From contig JAIEDJ010000339.1 of the NCBI GenBank assembly GCA_029068025.1, forward strand, positions 1-8,087: a stretch of DNA of 8,087 nt, written 5' to 3'. The notes beneath the pieces are model-generated. The model saw only the letters and a list, made by a program, of their open reading frames with translations, was not told the origin of the DNA and did not search any database. Shown in pieces: positions 1 through 6,394 of this stretch (positions within the stretch are counted from its first letter, which is position 1; every line of letters begins with the position of its first letter). This DNA is from Oscillospiraceae bacterium (lineage in GTDB: Bacteria > Bacillota > Clostridia > Oscillospirales > Ruminococcaceae). The position numbers were made by a program, and so were the translations under genes.

Positions 1-169
1 CCGACGGCAAAGCAAAAAACGCAGAGAACTTCGGGCGGATAGCCCGAAGTTTAGCGCGGCTTTTTGCGGTTTCGTGCAGCGAAATTGCCGTCGCTCCGAC
101 GGCAAAGCAAAAAACGCGGAAAACTTCAGGCGACAGCCTGAAGTTTAGGCTAAGCCCGGAGTTTAACGC
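1..169. repeat. Tandem hairpin repeat, two copies plus a degenerate half copy
   Basis: Copy 1 (about 1-53) and copy 2 (about 96-147) start with the same 22 bases and are offset by 95 bp. Each contains a strong hairpin: 27-36 pairs with 42-51 (10 bp), and 121-131 pairs with 136-146 (11 bp). Where the stems differ, both arms change together: CTTCGGGC/GCCCGAAG in copy 1 becomes CTTCAGGC/GCCTGAAG in copy 2. A third partial copy is seen at 153-169, matching 41-57 at 15 of 17 positions. Between the copies, 85-93 pairs with 97-105 around a 3-nt loop. Copy 1 begins at the window edge, so the array may continue to the left. There is no open reading frame of interest. The family is not recognised; a palindromic intergenic repeat is the simplest reading. 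Confidence 0.7.
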
Positions 170-212
170 TAACTTTTCCGTTTTTCATTGCACTGAACAC
201 TTTTTAATAAAA

Positions 213-250
213 CAGCCGCCGAAGCTTTGCGTTTCGGCGGCTGAGTTTTT
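213..250. terminator. Bidirectional intrinsic terminator after the AGCS symporter gene
   Basis: An 11-bp perfect stem (213-223 with 233-243, CAGCCGCCGAA/TTCGGCGGCTG) encloses a 9-nt loop. On the minus strand it lies 18 nt past the symporter stop codon and is followed by TTTTATTAAAAAG. On the plus strand it is followed by AGTTTTTTATT. It can therefore end transcription from both sides, which would suit a convergent gene to the left of the window, although none is visible here. Confidence 0.85.
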
Positions 251-261
251 TATTCGGATAG

Positions 262-1875
262 TCAAGTGGTCGTTTTCTTTGAGGTTAGCTGTTTATGCAC
301 TTTGCGCGGGTTTTCTTTTTCGTATTTACGGACTTCATCTGTCACTTTTTTCGACAGACACAATACCGCAATCAGATTCGGTATCGCCATCAATCCGTTC
401 ATCATATCGGATATCCCCCACGCGGCTTTCATATTTACCACCGCGCCGAATACCGAAAACGCGATAAACACAACACAGTACGGAACGCGTGCCCTGTCCC
501 CGAAAAGAAACGCCGCCGCTTCCCCGCCGAAGTAGCTCCACCCGAGCACCGTTGAGAACGCGAACATAACCACCAGCACCGCCAGTACATATCCCGCAGG
601 TTTCCCGAATGTCGACGAGAACGCGTATTCCGCAAGTCCCACGCCGCACACGGGTTCTATCCTCGCGGAAACGATCCTTCCGTCCGACTTTTCGCCCGTC
701 ACCAAGTACAGATTGGTATAATCCGCGCCGCCCGGCAGCGTCACCTCAAAGCTGTCACCGTAAATGCTGCGGCACGTGACCATTTCGGGCAGACCAACGC
801 CGTCCGTTATCAGACCGCCGCTGTTTGTAACGCGAAAATAGCTCGTGTTTTCCGATACGGAATCCAATGCTTCCGAAGTGCTTTCCGCTCTGCACGGAGC
901 TGTAAGCAGCACCAAAGCAGTCAGCGTACACATAACGATAGTATCAAAAAAGATCTCGAACACGCTCCACATTCCGCATACCACAGGGCTTTTTATGCCG
1001 CTTGCGGTATGCGCGAATACCGAGGTGCCAAGCCCTGCTTCATTGGAGAAAACTCCGCGCTTGAAGCCCATGGAGACCGCTGTCCTGACAGCCGTTCCCG
1101 CAATGCCGCCGCCGACTTGCCGTAGCCCAAACGCGGAACCGATTATCCGCGAGAAAACCTCGGGAATCTCACCCGCGTTGACGATTATTATGTACAGACA
1201 TCCGATTATGTAAAACCCAGACATCAGCGGAACCAGCTTTGACGTGAACGCGGAGATCCGCTTTACCCCGCCGAAAACGATCACCGCTGCCAATGCCGCG
1301 AGCGCGATGCCTGTGATGAGCGGCGGCAGTCCGAAGCTCGTTTTCATTGCTTCTGACGCGGAATTCATCTGCGCCGCGTTCCCCATTCCAAACCCCGAGA
1401 TCAGACAAAGCAGCGCAAACGTCAAGGAAAGCGGGCGGCTCAGAAACCGCGTTTTTCGGTTTTCGGCAAGTCCGTCGCGTATATAGTACATCGCCCCGCC
1501 GCGATACGTCCCGTTCTCGTTTTTACGGTACATTATCCCGAGGACATTCTCCGCAAATCCTGTCATCATGCCAAAAAACGCGGAGATCCACATCCAGAAC
1601 ACCGCCCCCGCGCCGCCTATCGACAGCGCCGTTGAGACCCCCGCTATGTTGCCGGTTCCCAGAGTCGCCGCAAGAGCCTGACACATTGCCGCAAACGGCG
1701 ATATCCCCTGCGACTTGTCCGCTCTCGAAAACACGGTGGATCGGAGTATCCTCGGAAATCTCCGCGCCTGGAAAAAGCCCGTCCCAACTGTGAACCGAAC
1801 TCCCGTAAACAGCATAAGCGCCAGCATGGGTACGCCCCACACCAGCTTATCGTTAATAAACGAAATTATTTCCAA
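262..1875 (-). CDS. AGCS-family sodium:alanine/glycine symporter with a large soluble insert
   Basis: This is a 537-residue membrane protein that would import alanine, glycine or a related amino acid with Na+ (family knowledge; the substrate cannot be read here). The family signature is clear at residues 87-103 (GGAGAVFWMWISAFFGM), preceded by GTGNIAGV near 73-80. Other family motifs are GVFSNEAGLGTS (about 275-286) and FAFSTVLGWSYFG (438-450). The N-terminus, with WGVPML at 13-18, matches family starts, so I accept the TTG codon at 1875-1873; its Shine-Dalgarno is AAGGGGTG, 7 nt upstream. Most AGCS proteins are about 450-480 residues. The excess is a polar, Ser/Thr/Gly-rich stretch at about 328-415 between two membrane helices, not normally present. 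The C-terminal tail is short and Lys-rich (508-537). Expression probably comes from a promoter inside the preceding palindrome, and a strong terminator follows the stop. Confidence 0.93.
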   Translation of the reverse strand: MEIISFINDKLVWGVPMLALMLFTGVRFTVGTGFFQARRFPRILRSTVFSRADKSQGISPFAAMCQALAATLGTGNIAGVSTALSIGGAGAVFWMWISAFFGMMTGFAENVLGIMYRKNENGTYRGGAMYYIRDGLAENRKTRFLSRPLSLTFALLCLISGFGMGNAAQMNSASEAMKTSFGLPPLITGIALAALAAVIVFGGVKRISAFTSKLVPLMSGFYIIGCLYIIIVNAGEIPEVFSRIIGSAFGLRQVGGGIAGTAVRTAVSMGFKRGVFSNEAGLGTSVFAHTASGIKSPVVCGMWSVFEIFFDTIVMCTLTALVLLTAPCRAESTSEALDSVSENTSYFRVTNSGGLITDGVGLPEMVTCRSIYGDSFEVTLPGGADYTNLYLVTGEKSDGRIVSARIEPVCGVGLAEYAFSSTFGKPAGYVLAVLVVMFAFSTVLGWSYFGGEAAAFLFGDRARVPYCVVFIAFSVFGAVVNMKAAWGISDMMNGLMAIPNLIAVLCLSKKVTDEVRKYEKENPRKVHKQLTSKKTTT

Positions 1876-1917
1876 AAAAATTCACCCCTTGTCCATTATA
1901 TTGCGGACAAGGGGTGA
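1874..1917 (-). terminator. Intrinsic terminator of the AI-2E permease gene, overlapping the symporter's start signals
   Basis: A 13-bp perfect stem (1905-1917 with 1882-1894) with a 10-nt loop lies 18 nt past the permease stop. On the minus strand it is followed by A and seven T (1880-1874), the classic intrinsic terminator layout. The last two T of the run are the first two bases of the symporter's TTG start codon. The 3' arm holds the symporter's Shine-Dalgarno (AAGGGGTGA). In read-through RNA the ribosome site would therefore be paired. No T-run follows on the plus strand, so termination is one-way. Confidence 0.85.
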
Positions 1918-1925
1918 TTATTCAA
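1895..1925 (-). promoter_or_regulatory. Probable sigma-A promoter of the symporter, with its -10 in the terminator loop
   Basis: The minus strand has a perfect TATAAT at 1900-1895, within the hairpin loop, and TTGAAT at 1925-1920 with a long 19-bp spacer. Transcription would start near 1888-1890. That gives a leader of about 13-15 nt that keeps the Shine-Dalgarno but lacks the 5' arm of the hairpin. The -10 match is strong and the -35 and spacing are mediocre. The gene needs some promoter after the terminator, which supports the call. Confidence 0.5.
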
Positions 1926-1935
1926 AGCTGATGTT

Positions 1936-3435
1936 TTATTGCTTCTTACGGTTATTCTGCTTTCCCTGCGGCTTGGGATTCGGCTTGATGTTCGGCTTTG
2001 ACTTTGCCGGATCGGGATCACGTATAAACTTCTCCGTCTTTTCGGACTTTACGGAAGGCTTCTGCAAAGCCGCCGCACCCTGCGCGTCGCTCGGCGGATC
2101 GCTCGGGAAATACGTCTCCGAGAAATCTGCAAAGCTCCCGACGTATGCTTCCGTTTCACCGGGGAGATTCTTCTTGTGAAGCTTGCCCGAAATGAACTCC
2201 GCAAACAGCAGATAGAACACCGCGAATACGGGAGCGCCCAGCAGCATTCCGGGAATACCGAACATACCGCCGCCGACGGTGATGGAGATCAGCACCCAGA
2301 TAGCGGGCAGACCCAGCGTTTCACCGAACAGGAACGGCTTTATTACATTTCCGTCGATCTGCTGAATAACCAGCACGAAAATACCGAACCATATCACCTT
2401 CATCGGATCGACCAGGAGTATCAGCACAGCGCACGGTATAGCGCCGATAAACGGTCCGAAGAACGGGATAAGGTTAGTCACGCCGCACACAACTGCGATA
2501 AGCGTCTGATACGGCATTCCCATCGCGAACATTCCGATCAGCATAAACACAAAAATGATCATCGCGTCCAGCAAATTTGAGATAATATATTTTTTAAAGA
2601 TATCGTTTGCTTTAGCCAATCCGCCAAACAGCGTTCTGCATCTGCCTTCCTTGAAAAAAGCTATAAAGATCTTTTTTCCCTGAGCCAGCATACGTTCCTT
2701 GCTGTACAGCAGATAGATCGCGATAATAAAACCGATGAGGAAGTTTTTTACGCCCGTAAGCATAGTCCCCAAGAAGTTCATCAGCCATTCTGCGAGGTTT
2801 CCGGCGATGTCCCCCGCCATAGGTTTGAGCTGATCCGCAATAGTGCCGATCAGATCCGAGAAGCCCTTGACCTCTTCGGAAATGAAATCGGCGATCTGCG
2901 GGTTATCTTCAAAGACCTTGTCCACCCACACCTCGACCTTTTCCAGGTACTCGGGCATCTTATCCGCAAGATCCATCACGCTTTTAGCAAAGCTCGGAGC
3001 GACTGCGACGATGATCCCGACCAGAACCGCCAGCACTATCACAACAGTTATTATCATAGAAAAAATTCGCGCCATGGTCATTCGTCTGCGAATTTTCTTT
3101 TCTATGGGAGCTCCGTGCTTTTCAAGAGTTCTCACCACCGCGCTGTCACCCACAGCGGAATCGTGCAGCTTCTGCATGACAATATTCCGCTCCTGCGGCA
3201 TACCTTCCTTCAGCTTGCGGAAGAACTTGTTTTCGATGTACATCATCAGCGGATTCAGGATAAACGCTATCACCACTCCGCATATTGCGGGAGCAAGCAC
3301 TCCGCCGAACCGCGAAAACGTCTGGGAAAAGCTGTCAAACTTAAAAACAAAGACTACAAACAGCACAGCCACTGCGATAACGATAAGAGTATAAACGGCA
3401 ATGGTGGTATATTTTCTGTTCCAATTTATTTTCAT
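1936..3435 (-). CDS. AI-2E family transporter (UPF0118/PerM-type membrane permease)
   Basis: This is a 499-residue multi-spanning membrane protein. Hydrophobic segments are visible near residues 11-32, 45-66, 121-146, 225-245, 285-306, 310-341, 347-360 and 380-413. The family core is recognisable: IPFFGPFIGAIP (323-334) and QIDGNVIKPFLFGETLGLP (359-377). Family members have been linked to autoinducer-2 export or Na+/H+ exchange; the substrate here is unknown. Two parts go beyond the core: a charged insert between the first helices (about 68-120) and a hydrophilic C-terminal tail (about 420-499) rich in Pro, Lys and Asn, ending KPQGKQNNRKKQ, likely cytoplasmic. The ATG start has GGGGTG 5 nt upstream and a strong promoter about 50 nt away. 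The gene appears to be transcribed alone, as a terminator lies 18 nt past its stop. No luxS-like gene is nearby to support an AI-2 role. Confidence 0.92.
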   Translation of the reverse strand: MKINWNRKYTTIAVYTLIVIAVAVLFVVFVFKFDSFSQTFSRFGGVLAPAICGVVIAFILNPLMMYIENKFFRKLKEGMPQERNIVMQKLHDSAVGDSAVVRTLEKHGAPIEKKIRRRMTMARIFSMIITVVIVLAVLVGIIVAVAPSFAKSVMDLADKMPEYLEKVEVWVDKVFEDNPQIADFISEEVKGFSDLIGTIADQLKPMAGDIAGNLAEWLMNFLGTMLTGVKNFLIGFIIAIYLLYSKERMLAQGKKIFIAFFKEGRCRTLFGGLAKANDIFKKYIISNLLDAMIIFVFMLIGMFAMGMPYQTLIAVVCGVTNLIPFFGPFIGAIPCAVLILLVDPMKVIWFGIFVLVIQQIDGNVIKPFLFGETLGLPAIWVLISITVGGGMFGIPGMLLGAPVFAVFYLLFAEFISGKLHKKNLPGETEAYVGSFADFSETYFPSDPPSDAQGAAALQKPSVKSEKTEKFIRDPDPAKSKPNIKPNPKPQGKQNNRKKQ

Positions 3436-3483
3436 GAATTCACCCCATATACAAAGTATAATTCAAAAATTTGCCACATATAC

Positions 3484-3512
3484 AGTTTAGCACATTTTTT
3501 TCATGTTGTCAA
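3484..3512 (-). promoter_or_regulatory. Sigma-A-type promoter of the AI-2E family transporter gene
   Basis: The minus strand has a perfect -35 TTGACA at 3512-3507, a 17-bp spacer, and -10 TAAACT at 3489-3484. A TGC just before the -10 fits an extended -10 element. Transcription would start near 3477, giving a leader of about 42 nt that ends in GGGGTGAATTC before the ATG. Ten bases (AATTCACCCC on plus) are shared with the symporter's leader at 1879-1888. Confidence 0.75.
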
Positions 3513-3532
3513 CTTACATTTTTGAAATATAA

Positions 3533-3570
3533 GAAAAAAATAATTTTTAAGGCGGGGATCACTCCCCGCC
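3533..3570 (-). terminator. Likely intrinsic terminator at the end of the glutamate synthase operon
   Basis: An 8-bp GC-rich stem (3551-3558 with 3563-3570, GGCGGGGA/TCCCCGCC) has a 4-nt loop. On the minus strand it is followed by TTAAAAATTATTTTTTT. The T-run is interrupted, so efficiency is uncertain. It lies about 270 nt past the ANTAR stop, just before the promoter of the next gene, and would insulate that promoter from the operon. On the plus strand it has no T-run. Confidence 0.6.
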
Positions 3571-3636
3571 TCAGCTTGTAGATAAATCCTTTAAACGTTG
3601 ATCTTGGCTGCCTTTACAACGTTGACGAGAGGCTGT

Positions 3637-3757
3637 TGATTTAAAAGAGATTTCAAACCCGGGCAGGGCTTCGCCCTACCCTAGCTAGCCCCACTCGACT
3701 CTGCTCCACTTCGTTCCGCTCCGCCGAGCGGGACTGCTTTTTGAAATTTCCTGCACC
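3637..3757 (-). repeat. Intergenic repeat unit 3 (ends in AATTTC/GAAATT inverted repeats)
   Basis: On the minus strand the unit opens with GGTGCAGGAAATTTCAAAAA and closes with TTTGAAATCTCTTTTAAATC. The ends match the units at 6841-6991 and 7015-7169, and the inner ATTTCAAA and TTTGAAAT are inverted repeats. The core is GC-rich and folds locally: 3665-3669 with 3673-3677, and 3716-3721 with 3726-3731. It also holds the palindrome CTAGCTAG. Flanking bases carry a recurrent motif, AACGTTGATCTTGG on plus at 3593-3606, with looser copies at 3618-3632 and 3763-3776. This unit, two hairpins and the permease promoter account for the 405-bp stretch 3436-3840, which holds no credible gene. Confidence 0.6.
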
Positions 3758-3793
3758 AATACAAAGCTGACCTTGGTTTTTTATACAAACTGT

Positions 3794-3818
3794 AAGGCGG
3801 GAATCCGCTTCCCGCCTT
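3794..3818 (-). terminator. GC-rich hairpin just after the ANTAR gene, possible weak terminator
   Basis: A 10-bp perfect stem (3794-3803 with 3809-3818, AAGGCGGGAA/TTCCCGCCTT) has a 5-nt loop and lies 22 nt past the ANTAR stop. No T-run follows on the minus strand (ACAGTTTGTATAA), so it may be a weak terminator or an mRNA 3' stabiliser. Its sequence resembles the hairpin at 3551-3570, and the two may be duplicated or act in tandem. Confidence 0.5.
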
Positions 3819-3840
3819 CTATCTTGTATTATCTCTTGTT

Positions 3841-4401
3841 CTACACACTGTATGTTTTCAGAATATCCTCGGCGGTCTCGCGCTGATTTCTCCGCGTGTC
3901 CATCGCCATCTTGAGGATATGCTTATGCGCCTGTTCCTCGGTCATATTCAGATATTGTATAAGGCAGCACTTTGCGCGGTCGACTATGCGCACATCGTCA
4001 AGCTTGCCTTGAAGCTCCGTTTTCTCGCGCTCTAAACGGTCGATATTCTCCTTGGCAACCGCCGCCATTCTCACGGTCTGTGTGAGAACGCTTTTGGAAA
4101 AGGGCTTTGCCAGAACGAACGCTCCCGTAAACTTGATCCTGCCCTGAACGTCCTCGGCAATGTCCGCGCGCGCCAGCACTATTATCGGCGCGGAAGTCCT
4201 CTTGGACGCTTCCGCGACAAAATCCAGACCGAATTCGCTGCGGAGCGGCACCGACACGACCACCGCGTCATACGCAGAAAGCTCCTCCGCCTTTGCCGTC
4301 TCGTCGGAATAACACAAAACGGTATCCGCCGAAAGCTCCGACAACGCCGCCGCAACGGTTTTACAGGATTCTTCGGTTTTTGCGTTGATAAAGATCTTCA
4401 T
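3841..4401 (-). CDS. ANTAR-domain RNA-binding regulator with a degenerate receiver domain
   Basis: The 186-residue protein has a receiver-like fold (1 to about 110), a charged coiled-coil linker (about 113-138) and a C-terminal ANTAR domain (about 128-183). The ANTAR hallmarks are DRAKCCLI at 141-148, EEQAHKHILKMAMD at 155-168 and ETAEDIL at 175-181. ANTAR proteins bind paired hairpins in leader RNA and prevent termination (AmiR, NasR, EutV). The receiver lacks its phosphorylation chemistry: the acidic pocket reads FINA instead of VDD, and the acceptor Asp is Ser50 in YDAVVVSVPL. The switch Lys is kept (Lys99, AKPF). Control by a bound ligand or partner rather than phosphorylation is therefore inferred. 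It is the last gene of the glutamate synthase operon, 40 nt after the previous stop. I chose ATG 4401 because GGGA precedes it and MKIF is a natural first beta strand. An ATG at 4413 would add four residues but has no ribosome site. Confidence 0.88.
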   Translation of the reverse strand: MKIFINAKTEESCKTVAAALSELSADTVLCYSDETAKAEELSAYDAVVVSVPLRSEFGLDFVAEASKRTSAPIIVLARADIAEDVQGRIKFTGAFVLAKPFSKSVLTQTVRMAAVAKENIDRLEREKTELQGKLDDVRIVDRAKCCLIQYLNMTEEQAHKHILKMAMDTRRNQRETAEDILKTYSV

Positions 4402-4441
4402 GGCGTTTCCCATTTCGAGTTAAGGATCAAAGTTCACGAAG

Positions 4442-5161
4442 TTAATTGTTCACATAAAGCTGCTTATAAGGCGAAGCGGAGTTCGGAGTCAGCTTGAAGA
4501 ATCTCGAACTCAGAAGCTCGTCTGCGCTGTTTCCGAAATGCTTTACAAACCGCTCCACATAGCGGCGTATCGACTCTTTCTCCTCTGCCGTAGCCTCATT
4601 GCAGCATACCTGAACAGGCAGCCCCGAGGGTGCCGTATCGCTGCGGATAAACATCTCGCCGCCGTGCATTCCCGTTCCGCAGAACGATCCAACGGGACAG
4701 CCCTTGATGCCGATGCCCAGCACGATAATTATACCGCCCGCCTGATATTCGCCGAGGAAGTCACCGACCTTGCCGCCTATCACGATAGTCGGGAACATCT
4801 CGCGGTAGCTCTTCATATGTATTCCGACGCGGTATCCCGCGTTTCCTTCAACATATATCTCACCGGAACGCATTGCGTAGCCCGTAGTATCGCCGCAGTT
4901 TCCATGAACGATGATAGCGCCGTCATTCATCGTATCGCCGACCGCATCCTGAGCGTTTCCGTGAACGATGATCTTCGAGCCGTCAAGGTAAGCCCCGAGC
5001 GCATTTCCGGGAGTACCCTCGATCATGATCTCCTTGCCCGAAAGTCCCGCGCCGATATACCGCTGACCCAGCACGTTGTCCAGCTCGAACTTTTCCTCGC
5101 CGCTCTCGCGGATAACGCGGTTAAGCTCCGTGTATCCGTGGTTTCTCGCGTCTATTTTCAT
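4442..5161 (-). CDS. Glutamate synthase GXGXG (beta-helix) domain protein, split subunit
   Basis: The 239-residue protein corresponds to the C-terminal domain of bacterial glutamate synthase large subunit, encoded alone as in archaea. It is built from successive turns with the pattern G-x2-G-x3-G. Examples are IMIEGTPGNALGAYLDG (45-61), IIVHGNAQDAVGDTMNDG (64-81), IIVHGNCGDTTGYAMRSG (83-100), IYVEGNAGYRVG (102-113) and IVIGGKVGDFLGEYQAGG (126-143). The last turn holds GCPVGSFCGTGMHGG (154-168). The domain is structural: it holds the amidotransferase and FMN domains so that ammonia can pass between them. Formylmethanofuran dehydrogenase subunit C has the same fold, but the neighbours fit glutamate synthase. 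The ATG overlaps the upstream stop by 4 nt (ATGA), and GGGAGGT lies 9 nt before it, so translation is probably coupled. Confidence 0.93.
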   Translation of the reverse strand: MKIDARNHGYTELNRVIRESGEEKFELDNVLGQRYIGAGLSGKEIMIEGTPGNALGAYLDGSKIIVHGNAQDAVGDTMNDGAIIVHGNCGDTTGYAMRSGEIYVEGNAGYRVGIHMKSYREMFPTIVIGGKVGDFLGEYQAGGIIIVLGIGIKGCPVGSFCGTGMHGGEMFIRSDTAPSGLPVQVCCNEATAEEKESIRRYVERFVKHFGNSADELLSSRFFKLTPNSASPYKQLYVNN

Positions 5162-6387
5162 CTGACGATACCTCCCAGCTTTTCTTCGCGGCGTTTCTTG
5201 CCGAACATCATCATCTGCGGCTTTTCCTTAAGCAGATCCATGTCCACCTCGGAAAGATCCAGTCCCTCCTTGATTATTCCGGTATAGATACCCGCGCGGC
5301 GCACGTTGCCCATCAGAATATACCCGACCAGCTTGTTGTCACGGATAACCAGCTTTTTATAAGTATTCTCGGTCTCCTCAACATATTCCTCACCGTCATA
5401 CGAACCAGCGCTGATGATATGCAGACCGAGTATACCGCCCGCGTTCATCGGGATAGCGTTCACATATTTCGTCTCGCGACCTGCCATATTCTTTCCCGCG
5501 ACCTCGCCCTGCAAGTAAGCGTTAGGCAGCAGCGCAAGTATCTTGTCCGAGTCGGAAGAAATATCGTGGCTCACCGTGCAGTCGCCCGCCGCATAGATAT
5601 CGTCAAGCGAAGTCTTCTGAGTAACATCAGTGATTATGCCGCGCTCCACCGTTCCGCCCGCATCCGCGACAAGCTCGGTGTTCGGGCGAACGCCCACCGC
5701 GACGATCAGCATATCGAAATCTACCTTAACACCGTTTTTCAGCCGCGCGGAGTGCTCCGTAAACTCGTCAGCGGAGGTTCCGAGAATAAACCTTAATCCC
5801 TGATTTTCAAGGTGCTTCTGCATTTTCCCTGCGGCACGCGTATCAAGAACAGCCGGCAGCACTCTGTCAGCCATATCCACCACGGTGATCTGCACGTTAT
5901 GCGCCGCAAGCGCCTCGGCAGCCTTAAGACCGATCAGTCCCGCGCCGATGATCAGCACCTTCATGCCGCTTTTAAGCTCGGAACGGATAGCCTTAACGCT
6001 GTCATAGCTCATAAATGTGTGATAATGCGTCTTGTCAAGCCCGTTCATCGGCGGAACAAACGGCTTCGAGCCGGTCGCGATCATCAGCTTGTCATAAGGC
6101 ACCGCAAGCCCGTCCTCCAGAACTACCGACTTGTTCGCGGTATCGATCTTGACCGCCTTTTTGCCGAGGATCGTTTCCACACCGTTCTTCTCGTAAAAAT
6201 CCGGATCGCGGTAGTAGATATTCTTGTCCGATATCCTGCCCTCCAGCCAGTACGAGATCAGCGGACGCGAATATGTATGATATTTTTCATCCGAGATGAC
6301 GGTGATCTTGCCGCTGCTGTCTATTTCGCGTATTCCCGCGATAGTTCCGACAGCCGCCGCCGAATTTCCGATTATAACATAATTCAT
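5158..6387 (-). CDS. FAD-dependent NAD(P)H oxidoreductase, electron-input subunit of the split glutamate synthase
   Basis: The 409-residue flavoprotein is of the pyridine nucleotide-disulfide oxidoreductase fold. An N-terminal FAD-binding strand-turn reads YVIIGNSAAAVG (3-14), followed by IATGSKP (103-109). The NAD(P) Rossmann motif is GAGLIG (148-153), and the second FAD motif is DIYAAGDC (263-270). No redox CxxC follows the first motif, so it is not a disulfide reductase. The strand after GAGLIG ends in an acidic residue (Asp171 in TVVD), which usually favours NADH over NADPH; this is inference. It resembles the NirB/rubredoxin-reductase group rather than classical GltD and lacks GltD's N-terminal Fe-S segment, which the separate ferredoxin would supply. 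The start lies 7 nt past the ferredoxin stop, and its ribosome site (GGAGAGGTGA) overlaps the end of that gene. The Lys/Arg-rich C-terminus is KKRREEK. Confidence 0.9.
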   Translation of the reverse strand: MNYVIIGNSAAAVGTIAGIREIDSSGKITVISDEKYHTYSRPLISYWLEGRISDKNIYYRDPDFYEKNGVETILGKKAVKIDTANKSVVLEDGLAVPYDKLMIATGSKPFVPPMNGLDKTHYHTFMSYDSVKAIRSELKSGMKVLIIGAGLIGLKAAEALAAHNVQITVVDMADRVLPAVLDTRAAGKMQKHLENQGLRFILGTSADEFTEHSARLKNGVKVDFDMLIVAVGVRPNTELVADAGGTVERGIITDVTQKTSLDDIYAAGDCTVSHDISSDSDKILALLPNAYLQGEVAGKNMAGRETKYVNAIPMNAGGILGLHIISAGSYDGEEYVEETENTYKKLVIRDNKLVGYILMGNVRRAGIYTGIIKEGLDLSEVDMDLLKEKPQMMMFGKKRREEKLGGIVR

Positions 6388-6394
6388 TTATCCG

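Noticed and set aside
1..150. CRISPR array
   Set aside because: There are only two copies, with self-complementary repeats and inter-copy sequence that is itself palindromic; no cas gene is present and spacing is not of CRISPR type.
845..1213. Plus-strand open frame of 122 codons inside the symporter gene
   Set aside because: It lies wholly opposite the well-supported symporter and reads as its antisense shadow, with no ribosome site and no family motif. The same holds for the plus-strand frames at 1347-1793, 2176-2580, 2843-3394, 4538-5287 and 5812-6417 opposite the other genes.
3593..3648. Possible 3' end of a lost gene on the minus strand (peptide ending VVKAAKINV then TAA, followed by the hairpin at 3551-3570)
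   Set aside because: The frame is short, has no start and no recognised family. The same AACGTTGATCTTG bases recur at 6998-7010 as part of the repeat family, where differences between copies do not favour third codon positions.
4411..4413. ATG at 4413 as the start of the ANTAR gene
   Set aside because: No purine-rich ribosome site precedes it, while the ATG at 4401 has GGGA at suitable spacing and gives a natural receiver N-terminus.
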